Below the pieces are notes generated by a model, which was given only the letters and a program-made list of their open reading frames with translations, ran no database searches and was not told the DNA's origin. From Pomphorhynchus laevis (lineage: Eukaryota > Acanthocephala > Palaeacanthocephala > Echinorhynchida > Pomphorhynchidae), in contig WNNJ02000449.1 of NCBI GenBank assembly GCA_012934845.2, forward strand, positions 124,001-188,000: a DNA stretch of 64,000 nt, given 5' to 3'. The position numbers and the translations under genes are program-made. Positions 33,401 through 45,100 of the stretch are shown piece by piece (the stretch's first letter is position 1; each line of letters begins with the position of its first letter).

Positions 33401-36400
33401 GATCAGTAGCCGTGATCAGTAGCCGTGATTAGATTCCGTTATAAGTTGCAGTGATCAGTTGCCGTGATCAGTTGCCGTGGTCGGTAGCAGTGATCAGTAG
33501 CCGTGATCACTAGTTGTGATCAGTAGCCGTGATCAGTAGCCGTGATCAGTAGCCGTGATCAGTAGCCGTGATCAGTAGCCGTGATCAGTAGACTTGTTCA
33601 GTTGCCGTTATCTGTTGCAGTGATCAGTAGTCGTGATCAGTAGTGTTGATCAGTAGCCGTGATCAGTAGCCTTGATCAGTATCCGTGATCAGTATCCGTG
33701 ATCAGTAGCCGTGATCAGTAGCCGTGATCAGTAGCCGTGATCAGTAGCCGTGATCAGTAGCCGTGATCAGTAGTCGTGATCAGTAGCCGTGATCAGTAGC
33801 CATGATCAGTAGCCGTGATCAGTATCCGTGATCAGTACCCGTGATCAGTTGCAGTGATCCGTAGCCGAGATCAGTAGCAGTGATCAGTAGCCGTGATCAG
33901 TAGCTGTGATCAGTATCCGTGATCAGTAGCCGTGATCAGTAGCCGTGATCAGTAGCCGTGATCAGTAGCCGTGATCAGTAGCCGTGATCAGTAGCCGTGA
34001 TCAGTTGCCGTGATCAGTAGCTGTGATCAGTAGCAGTGATCAGTAGCCGTGATCAGTTGCCGTGATCAGTAGCCGTGATCAGTAGCCGTTATCAGTTGCC
34101 GTGATCAGATTCCGTGATAAGTTGCAGTGATTAGTTGCCGTGATCAGTTGCCGTGGTCAGTAGCCGTGATCAGTAGCCGTGATCACTAGTTGTGATCAGT
34201 AGCCGTGATCAGTAGACTTGATCAGTGGCCGTTATCTGTTGCAGTGATCAGTAGCCGTGAGCAGTAGCCGTGATCAGTAGCCGTGATCAGTAGCCGTGAT
34301 CAGTAGCTGTGATCAGTAGACTTGATCAGTGGCCGTTATCTTTTGCAGTAATTAGTAGCCGTGATCAGTAGTTGTGATAAGTAGCCGTGATCAGTAGCCG
34401 AGATCAGTAGCCGTGATCAGTAGCCGTAATCATTAGCCGTGATCAATAGCCGTGATCAGTAGCCGTGATCAGCAGCCGTGATCAGTAGCCTTGATCAGTA
34501 GCCGTGATCAGTAGACGGATCAGTAGCTGTGATCAGTTGCAGTGATCACTTGCCGTGATCAGTAGCCGTGATCAGTAGTCGTGATCAGTAGCCGTGATCA
34601 GTAGCCATGATCAGTAGCCGTGATCAGTTGCCGTAATCAGATTCCGTGATAAGTTGCCGTGTTCAGTTGCCGTGATCAGTTGCCGTGGTCAGTAGCCGTG
34701 ATCAGTAGCCGTGATCAGTAGCCGTGATTACTAGTTGTGATCAGTAGCTGTGATCAGTAGCCGTGATCAGTAGCCGTGATCAGTAGACTTGATCAGTGGC
34801 CGTTATCTGTTGCAGTGATCAGTAGCCGTGATCAGTAGTAGTGATCAGTAGTTGTGATCAGTAGCCGTGATCAGTAGCCGTGATCAGTAGCCGTGATCAG
34901 TAGCCGTGATCAGTAGCCGTGATCAGAACTTGTGATCAGTAGCCGTGATCAGTAGACGGATCAGTAGCTGTGATCAGTTGCAGTGATCACTAGCCGTTAT
35001 CAGTCGCCGTGATCAGTAGCCATGATCAGTAGCCGTGATCAGTATCCGTGATCAGTAGCCGTGATCAGTTGCAGTGATCCGTAGCCGAGATCAGTAGCCG
35101 TGATCAGTAGCCGTGATCAGTAGCCGTGATCAGTAGCCGTGATCAGTAGCCGTGATCAGTAGCCGTGATCAGTAGCCGTGATCAGTAGCCGTGATCAGTA
35201 GCCGTGATCAGTAGCCGTGATCAGTAGTTGTGATCAGTAGCCGTGATCAGTAGCCGTGATCAGTAGCCGTGATCAGTAGCCGTGATCAGTTGCCGTGATC
35301 AGTTGCCGTGATCAGTTGCCGTGATCAGTGCCGTGATCAGTAGCCGTTATCAGTAGCCGTGTTCAGTAGCCGTGATCAGTTGCCGTGTTCATTTTCCGTG
35401 ATAAGTTGCCGTGATCAGTTGCCTTGATCAGTTGCCGTGGTCAGTAGCCGTGATTAGTAGCCGTGATCAGTAGCCGTGATCACTTGTTGTGATCAGCAAC
35501 CGTGATCAGTAGCAGTGATCAGTAGCCGTGATCAGTAGCCGTGATCAGTAGACTTGATCAGTGGCCGTTATCTGTTGCAGTGATCAGTAGCCGTGATCAG
35601 TAGTTGTGATCAGTAGCCGTGATCAGTAGCCGTGATCAGTAGCCGTGATCAGTAGCCGTGATCAGTAGCCGTGATCAGTAGCCGTGATCAGTAGCCGTGA
35701 TCAGTAGCCGTGATCAGTAGCCGTGATCAGTAGCCGTGAGAAGTAGCCGTGAGAAGTAGCCGTGATCAGTAGCCGTGACCTGTAACCGTGATTAGAAGCG
35801 GTAATCAGTAGCTGCGATCAGTATTTGTGATCAATATCGATGATAAGTAGCCGGGATCGGTAGCCGTAGTCAGTAGCCGTAATCAGTAGCCGTGATCAAG
35901 TGCAGTCATCAGTAGCCGTGATCAGTAGCCGTGATCAGAAGCAGTGATCAGTAGCAGTGATCAGTAGCCGTGATCAGTAGCCGTGATCAGTAGACTTGAT
36001 CAGTGGCCGTTATCTGTTGCAGTGATCAGTAGCCGTGATCAGTAGTTGTGATCAGTAGCCGTGATCAGTAGCCGTGATCAGTAGCCGTGATCAGTAGCCG
36101 TGATCAGTAGCCGTGATCAGAAGCCGTGATCAGTAGCCGTAATCAGTAGACTGATCAGTAGCTGTTATCAGTTGCAGTAATCACTAGCCGCTGTCAGTAG
36201 CCGTGATCAGTAGTCGTGATCAGTAGCCGTGTTCAGTAGCCATGATCAGTACCTGTGATCAGTATCCGTGACCAGTTGCAGTGATCCGTAGCCGAGATCA
36301 GTAGCCGTGATCAGTGGCCGTGATCAGTATCCGTGATCAGTATCCGTGATCAGTAGCCGTGATCAGTAGCCGTGATCAGTAGCCGTGATCAGTAGCCGTG

Positions 36401-39400
36401 ATCAGTAGCCGTGATCAGTAGCCGTGATCAGTAGCCGTGATCAGTAGCCGTGATCAGTAGCCGTGATCAGTAGCCGTGATCAGTAGCCGTGATCAGTAGC
36501 CGTGATCAGTAGCCGTGATCAGTAGCCGTGATCAGTAGCTGTGATCAGTAGCCGTGATCAGTAGCCGTGATCAGTAGCCGTGATCAGTAGCCGTGATCAG
36601 TAGCCGTGATCAGTATCCGTGATCAGTAGCTGTGATCAGTAGCCATGATCAGTAGCAGTGATCAGTATCCGTGATCAGTATCCGTGATCAGTACCCTTGA
36701 TCAGTTGCAGTGATCCGTAGCAGAGATCAGTAGCCGTGATCAGTAGCCGTGATCAGTAGCCGTGATCAGTAGCCGTGATCAGTAGCCGTGATCAGTAGCC
36801 GTGATCAGTAGCCGTGATCAGTAGCCGTGATCAGTAGCCGTGATCAGTAGCCGTGATCAGTAGCCGTGATCAGTTGCCGTGATCAGTTGCCGTGATCAGT
36901 AGCCGTGATCAGTAGCCGTGATCAGTAGCCGTGATCAGTAGCCGTGATCAGTTGCCGTGATCAGTTGCCGTGATCAGTAGCCGTGATCAGTAGCCGTGAT
37001 CAGTAGCCGTGATCAGTAGCCGTGATCAGTAGCCGTGATTAGATTCCGTTATAAGTTGCAGTGATCAGTTGCCGTGATCAGTTGCCGTGGTCGGTAGCAG
37101 TGATCAGTAGCCGTGATCACTAGTTGTGATCAGTAGCCGTGATCAGTAGCCGTGATCAGTAGCCGTGATCAGTAGCCGTGATCAGTAGACTTGATCAGTG
37201 GCCGTTATCTGTTGCAGTGATAAGTAGCCGTGATCAGTAGTGTTGATCAGTAGCCGTGATCGGTAGCCGTGATCAGTAGCCGTTATCAGTAGCCGTGATC
37301 AGTAGCCGTGATCAGTAGCCGTGATCAGTAGCCGTGATCAGTAGCCGTGATCAGTAGCCGTGATCAGTAGCCGTGATCAGTAGCCGTGATCAGTAGCCGT
37401 GATCAGTAGCCATGATCAGTAGCCGTGATCAGTATCCGTGATCAGTACCCGCGATCAGTTTCAGTGATCCGTAGCCGAGATCAGTAGTCGTGATCAGAAG
37501 CCTTGATCAGTAGCCGTGATCAGTAGCCGTGATAAGTATCCGTGATCAGTAGCCGTGATCAGTTGCCGTGATCAGTAGCCGTGATCAGTTGCCGTGATCA
37601 GTAGCCGTGATCAGTAGCAGTGATCAGTAGCCGTGATCAGTTGCCGTGATCAGTAGCCGTGATCAGTAGCCGTGATCAGTAGCCGTGATCAGTAGCCGTG
37701 ATCAGTTGCCGTGATCAGATTCCGTGATAAGTTGCAGTGATTAGTTGCCGTGATCAGTTGCCGTGGTCAGTAGCCGTGATCAGTAGCCGTGATCACTAGT
37801 TGTGATCAGTAGCCGTGATCAGTAGATTTGATCAGTTGCCGTTATCTGTTGCAGTGATCAGTAGCCGAGAGCAGTAGCCGTGATCAGTAGCCGTGATCAG
37901 TAGCCGTGATAAGTAGCTGTGATCAGTAGCCGTGATCAGTAGACTTGATCAGTGGCCGTTATCTGTTGCAGTGATTAGTAGCCGTGATCAGTAGTTGTGA
38001 TCAGTAGTCGCGATCAGTAGCCGTGATCAGTAGCCGTGATCAGTAGCCGTAATCAGTAGCCGTGATCAATAGCCGTGATCAGTAGCCGTGATCAGCAGCC
38101 GTGATCAGTTGCCTTGATCAGTAGCCGTGATCAGTAGACGGATCAGTAGCTGTGATCAGTTGCAGTGATCACTAGCCGTGATCAGTAGCCGTGATCAGTA
38201 GTCGTGATCAGTAGCCGTGATCAGTAGCCATGATCAGTAGCCGTGATTAGTTGCCGTAATCAGATTCCGTGATAAGTTGCCGTGTTCAGTTGCCGTGATC
38301 AGTTGCCGTGGTCAGTAGCCGTGATCAGTAGCCGTGATCAGTAGCCGTGATTACTAGTTGTGATCAGTAGCCGTGATCAGTAGCCGTGATCAGTAGCCGT
38401 GATCAGTAGCCGTGATCAGTAGCCGTGATCAGTAGCCGTGATCAGTAGCCGTGATCAGTAGCCGTGATCAGTAGCCGTGATCAGTAGCCGTGATCAGTAG
38501 CCGTGATCAGTAGCCGTGATCAGTAGACTTGATTAGCTGCCGTTATCTGTTGCAGTGATCAGTAGCCGTGATTAGTAGTTGTGATCAGTAGTTGCCGTGA
38601 TCAGTAGCCGTGATCAGTAGCCGTGATCAGTAGCCGTGATCAGTAGCCGATCAGTAGCCGTGATCAGTAGCCGTGATCAGTAGCCGTGATCAGTAGCCGT
38701 GATCAGTAGCCGTGATCAGTAGCCGTGATCAGTAGCCGTGATCAGTAGCCGTGATCAGTAGCCGTGATCAGAAGCCGTGATCAGTAGCCGTGATCAGTAG
38801 ACGGATCAGTAGCTGTGATCAGTTGCAGTGATCACTAGCCGTTATCAGTAGCCGTGATCAGTAGTCGTGATCAGTAGCCGTGATCAGTAGCCATGATCAG
38901 TAGCCGTGATCAGTATCCGTGATCAGTAGCCGTGATCAGTAGCCGTGATCAGTTGCAGTGATCCGTAGCCGAGATCAGTAGCCGTGATCAGTAGCCGTGA
39001 TCAGTATCCGTGATCAGTAGCCGTGATCAGTAGCCGTGATCAGTAGCCGTGATCAGTAGCCGTGATCAGTAGCCGTGATCAGTAGCCGTGATCAGTAGCC
39101 GTGATCAGTAGCCGTGATCAGTAGCCGTGATCAGTAGCCGTGATCAGTAGCCGTGATCAGTAGCCATGATCAGTAGCCGTGATTAGTTGCCGTAATCAGA
39201 TTCCGTGATAAGTTGCCGTGTTCAGTTGCCGTGATCAGTTGCCGTGGTCAGTAGCCGTGATCAGTAGCCGTGATCAGTAGCCGTGATTACTAGTTGTGAT
39301 CAGTAGCCGTGATCAGTAGCCGTGATCAGTAGACGGATCAGTAGCTGTGATCAGTTGCAGTGATCACTAGCTGTTATCAGTAGCCGTGATCAGTAGTCGT

Positions 39401-42400
39401 GATCAGTAGCCGTGATTAGTAGCCATGATCAGTAGAAGTGATTAGTATCCGTGATCAGTAGCCGTGATCAGTTGCAGTGATCCGTAGCCGAGATCAGTAG
39501 CCGTGATCAGTAGCCGTGATCAGTAGCCGTGATCAGTAGCCGTGATCAGTAGCCGTGATCAGTAGCCGTGATCAGTAGCCGTGATCATTAGCCGTGATCA
39601 GTAGCCGTGATCAGTAGCCGTGACAGTAGTTGTGATCAGTAGCCGTGATCAGTAGCCGTGATCAGTAGCCGTGATCAGTAGCCGTGATCAGTTGCCGTGA
39701 TCAGTTGCCGTGATCAGTTGCCGTGATCAGTTGCCGTGATCAGTAGCCGTGATCAGTTGCCGTGATCATTTTCCGTGATAAGTTTCCGTGATCAGTTGCC
39801 GTGATCAGTTGCCGTTGTCAGTAGCCGTGATTAGTAGCTGTGATCAGTAGCCGTGATCACTTGTTGTGATCCGCAACCGTGATCAGTAGCAGTGATCAGT
39901 AGCCGTGATTAGTAGCCGTGATCAGTAGCCGTGATCTGTAGACTTGATCAGTGGCCGTTATCTGTTGCAGTGATCAGTAGCCGTGATCAGTAGTTGTGAT
40001 TAGTAGCCGTGATCAGTAGCCGTGATCAGTAGCCATGATCAGTAGCCGTGATCAGTAGCCGTGATCAGTAGCCGTGATCAGTAGCCGTGATCAGTAGCCG
40101 TGACCTTTAACCGTGATTAGAAGCGGTAATCAGTAGCTGCGATCAGTATTTGTGATCAATATCGATGATAAGTAGCCGGGATCGGTAGCCGTAGTCAATA
40201 GCCGTAATCAGTAGCCGTGATCAAGTGCAGCCATCAGTAGCCGTGATCAGTAGCCGTGATCAGAAGCAGTGATCAGTAGCAGTGATCAGTAGCAGTGATC
40301 AGTAGCCGTGATCAGTAGCCGTTATCAGTAGACTTGATCAGTGGCCGTTATCTGTTGCAGTGATCAGTAGCCGTGATCAGTAGTTGTGATCAGTAGCTGT
40401 GATCAGTAGCCGTGATCAGTAGCCGGTTATCAGTCGCCGTGATCAGTAGCCGTGATCAGAAGCCGTGATCAGTAGCCGTGATCAGTAGACGGATCAGTAG
40501 CTGTGATCAGTTGCAGTGATCACTAGCCGTTATCAGTAGCCGTGATCAGTAGTCGTGATCAGTAGCCGTGATCAGTAGCTATGATCAGTATCCGATATCA
40601 GTATCCGTGATCAGTTGCCGTGATCAGTTGCAGTGATACGTAGCCGAGATCCGTAGCCGTGATCAGTGGCCGTGATCAGTATCCGTGATCAGTATCCGTG
40701 ATCAGTAGCCGTGATCAGTAGCCGTGATCAGTAGCCGTGATTAGTAGCCGTGATCAGTAGCCGTGATCAGTAGCCGTGATCAGTAGCCGTGATCAGTAGC
40801 CGTGATCAGTAGCCGTGATCAGTAGCCGTGATCAGTAGCCGTGATCAGTAGTCGTGATCAGTAGCCGTGATCAGTAGCCATGATCAGTAGCCGTGATCAG
40901 TATCCGTGATCAGTTGCAGTGATCCGTAGCCGAGATCAGTAGCGTGATCAGTAGCCGTGATCAGTAGCCGTGATCAGTAGCCGTGATCAGTAGCCGTGAT
41001 CAGTAGCCATGATCAGTAGCCGTGATCAGTAGCCGTGATCAGTAGCCGTGATCAGTAGCCGTGATCAGTAGCCTTGATCAGTAGCCGTGATCAGTTGCCG
41101 TGATTAGTTGCCGTGATCAGTAGCCGTGATCAGTAGCCGTGATCAGTAGCCGTGATCAGTAGCCGTGATTAGATTCCGTTATAAGTTGCAGTGATCAGTT
41201 GCCGTGATCAGTTGCCGTGGTCGGTAGCAGTGATCAGTAGCCGTGATCACTAGTTGTGATCAGTAGCCGTGATCAGTAGCCGTGATCAGTAGCCGTGATC
41301 AGTAGCCGTGATCAGTAGACTTGATCAGTGGCCGTTATCTGTTGCAGTGATCAGTAGCCGTGATCAGTAGTGTTGATCAGTAGCCGTGATCAGTAGCCGT
41401 GATCAGTAGCCGTGATCAGTAGCCGTGATCAGTAGCCGTGATCAGTAGCCGTGATCAGTAGCCGTGATCAGTAGCCGTGATCAGTAGCCGTGATCAGTAG
41501 TCGTGATCAGTAGCCGTGATCAGTAGCCATGATCAGTAGCCGTGATCAGTATCCGTGATCAGTACCCGTGATCAGTTGCAGTGATCCGTAGCCGAGATCA
41601 GTAGCCGTGATCAGAATCCTTGATCAGTAGCCGTGATCAGTAGCCGTGATCAGTAGCCGTGATCAGTAGCCGTGATCAGTTGCCGTGATCAGTCGCCGTG
41701 ATCAGTTGCCGTAATCAGTAGCCGTGATCAGTAGCAGTGATCAGTAGCCGTGATCAGTTGCCGTAATCAGTAGCCGTAATCAGTAGCCGTGATCAGTAGC
41801 CGTGATCAGTAGCCGTGATCAGTTGCCGTGATCAGATTCCGTGATAAGTTGCAGTGATTAGTTGCCGTGATCAGTTGCCGTGGTCAGTAGCCGTGATCAG
41901 TAGCCGTGATCACTAGTTGTGATCAGTAGCCGTGATCAGTAGACTTGATCAGTGGCCGTTATCTGTTGCAGTGATCAGTAGCCATGAGCAGTAGCCGTGA
42001 TCAGTAGCCGTTATCAGTATCCGTGATCAGTAGCCGTGATCAGTAGCCGTGATCAGTAGACTTTATCAGTGGCCGTTATCTGTTGCAGTGATTAGTAGCC
42101 GTGATCAGTAGTTGTGATCAGTAGTCGCGATTAGTAGCCGTGATCAGTGGTTGTTATCAGTAGTCGCGATCAGTAGCCGTGATCAGTAGCCGTGATCAGT
42201 AGCCGTAATCAGTAGCCGTGATCAATAGCCGTGATCAATAGCCGTGATCAGTAGCCGTGATCAGCAGCCGTGATCAGTTGCCTTGATCAGTAGCCGTGAT
42301 CAGTAGACGGATCAGTAGCTGTGATCAGTTGCAGTGATCACTAGCCGTGATCACTAGCCGTGATCAGTAGACGTGTTCAGTAGTCGTGATCAGTAGCCGT

Positions 42401-42600
42401 GATCAGTAGCCATGATCAGTAGCCGTTATCAGTTGCCGTAATCAGATTCCGTGATAAGTTGCCGTGTTCAGTTGCCGTGATCAGTAGCCGTGATCAGTAG
42501 CCGTGATCAGTATCCGTGATCAGTAGCCGTGATCAGTAGCCGTGATCAGTAGCCGTGATCAGTAGCCGTGATCATTAGCAGTGAACAGTAGCCGTGATCA
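27441..42600 (+). repeat. Homogenised satellite block with about 3.7-4.3-kb superrepeats
   Basis: Long perfect runs are punctuated by fixed strings of variants. TATTTGTGATCAATATCG occurs at about 31952, 35822 and 40147 (spacing 3,870 and 4,325). CCTTGAGCAGTAGCCGTGAT occurs at about 28379 and 32306, and ACCCTGATCAGTTGCAG at 29101 and 32772. Unequal spacing between otherwise equal strings shows gain and loss of perfect monomers between them. Confidence 0.85.
31851..31902 (+). repeat. CCGTGAGAAGTAG variant, four tandem copies
   Basis: Four successive monomers have GAGAAG in place of GATCAG, so they lack the GATC site. The corresponding place in the next superrepeat (35733-35758) has only two. 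This is a direct example of copy-number change between otherwise matching superrepeats. Confidence 0.85.
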
Positions 42601-45100
42601 GTAGCCGTGATCATTAGCAGTGAACAGTAGCCGTGATCAATAGCGGTGATTAGGAGCGGTGATCAGTACCCGTTATCAAAAGCTGTTATCAGTAGCTTGC
42701 TCAATAGCATTGATCAGTTGCCGTTTTCAGTAGCCGTGATCAGTAGCCGTGGTCAGTAGTCGTGGTCAGTAGCCGTGGTCAGTGGCCGTGATCAGTAGCC
42801 TGGATCACTAGTTGTGAAAAGTAGCCGGGATCAGTAGCAACAATCAGTAGCCGTGATCCGTAGCCGCTATCAGAACGGGGGATTAGTAGCCGTAATCAGT
42901 TGATGTGATCAGTAGCCGTGATATGTAGCCTTTTTCAGTAGCCGTAATCAGTAGCCGTGATCAGTAGCTGTGATGAGTAGCCGTGATCAGTAGCCTGATC
43001 AATAGTTGCGATCAACAGCCGTGATCATAGACGTTTTCAGTTACCGTGATCAGTAGCCGTACAAGTATATGTGATTATTAGCCGTGATTAGCAGCCGTGA
43101 TGATTGGTTGTGATCAGTAGCCGAAATCAGTAGCCGTGATCAGTTGCTGTGATCAGTAGCTGTGATCAGTAGCTTTGATCTGTAGCCGTGATCAGTAGTT
43201 GTGATAAGTAGCCGTGATCGGTAGCCGTGATCAGTATCAGCTATCAGTGGCCGTGAACTGAAGCCTTGATCAGTAGTCGTGATTAGTAGCCGTGATCAGC
43301 AGCCGTAATTAGTAGCCGTAATTAGTAGCAGTAATCAGTAGCAGTAATCAGTAGCAGTGGTCAAAAGCCGTAATCATTTACCGTGATCAGTAGCCATGAT
43401 TAGTATCTGTGATTAGTTGTAGTGATAAGAAGCCTTGATCTTAGACGGGAGTAGTAGCCGTATCAGTATATGTGATCAATAGCCGTAATAAATAGCCGGT
43501 GATCATTACTCGGGAACAATAGCTGTTATCAGTAGCGTAATCACTAGCCTTAATCAGTAGCCGTTATCAGTATCTGTGATCAGTAGCCGTGATCAGTATC
43601 TGTGATCAGTAGTCGTGATCAGTTGCGGTGATCAGTAGCCGTGATCAGTATCCGTAATCAGTAGCCTTAATAGGTAGCCGTAATTAGTTTCCCTGATAAG
43701 TAGCTATTTCAGTAGCCGTTATCAGTAGCGGTGATCAGTTGACGTGTTTAGTTGCCGTGATAAGTAGCTGCGATGAATTGCCGTTTCAGTAGACGTTATC
43801 AATAGCCGCGATTAAAAGCTGTGATCATCGACTTGTTCAGTTGACGCGTTCAGTCGCCGTATCAGTATATGTGATCAGTAACAGTGATAAGTAGTTGTGA
43901 TTAGTAGCCGAGATCAGTAGCCGTGATCAGTAGCCGTGATCGGTAGCCGTTTTCAGTAGTTGTTATCAGTACTCGTTGTCAGTACCAGTGATCAGTGCTT
44001 CTTATTAGTTGTCGTGATCTTTAGCCGTGATTAGGAGCAGTGATCAGTAGATGTGATCAATAGCTTGATTAGTAGCCGTAATCACTGGCCGTGATCTCTA
44101 GCCGTGATCAGTAGCCGTGATCATTAGTTGTGATCGGTAGCCGTGATCAGTAGTTGTGATTGGTAGTCGTGATTAGTAGCCGTGATCAGTAGACGTGACC
44201 ACTAGGTGTGATTAGTTGATGTGATCAGTAGCCGTGTTCAGTAGTCGTAATCAATAGCTGCGATCAATAGCCGTGAACAGTAGCCCTGATTAGTAGCCGT
44301 AATTAGTAGCCGTGATTAGTAGCCGTGATCAGTAGCCGTGATTAACAGCCGTGAACAGTAGCCGTGATCAGTAGCCGTGATCAGTAGCTGTGATCAGTAG
44401 CCGTGATCAGTAGCATTAATTAGTAGCCGTGGTCAATAGACGTGATAATTTACCGTGATCAGTAGTCGTGATTAGTAGCTGTTATCAGTAGCCCTGATTA
44501 GTAGTTGTGATCAGTAGCCGTAATCAGTAGAGGTGATTGGTAGCGGTGATCAGTAGCCCTGTTCAGTAGCCGTAATCAATAGCTGCGATCAATAGTCGTG
44601 ATCATAGACGTTTTCAGTTGCGTGATTAGTAGCCGTATCAGTATATGTGATTAGTAGCCGTGATCAGTTACCCTGAACAGTGTCCGTGATCAGTCGTTGT
44701 TATCAAAAGCACTTATAGGTATCTGTGATCAGTAGCTGTGATCATTATCCTTGATCAGTTGGCGTGTTCGATAGCGGTAATCAGTAGCCGTGATACGTAG
44801 CCGTAATCAGTATCAGTGATTAGTTTTTGCTGTAAGTAATCGTGATCGGTCGTCGTCTTTAGTAGCAATTTTTAGTAGCCGTGATCAGTTGAGCCGTGAT
44901 CAATTTTTGTGATCAGTAGCCGTGATCAGTAGCCGTAACTAGTGCCTGTGATTAGAAGTCGCGATCCTTGACCGTGATTAGTAGCAGTGATCAGTAGCCG
45001 TAACTAGTGCCTGTGATTAGAAGTCGCGATCCTTGACCGTGATTAGTAGCAGTGATCAGTAGCCGTAGTCAGTAGCCGTAATCAGTAGCCGTGATCAAGC
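42601..45100 (+). repeat. Diverged satellite block, right copy of the 17.5-kb-spaced pair
   Basis: Matches 25131-27440 string by string, with a few differences (for example CTTCTTATTAG against CTTGTTATTAG). Near its end a stretch of about 64 bp (AACTAGTGCCTGTGATTAGA and following) occurs twice in succession at 44937-45060, which is a further local duplication. Confidence 0.85.
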
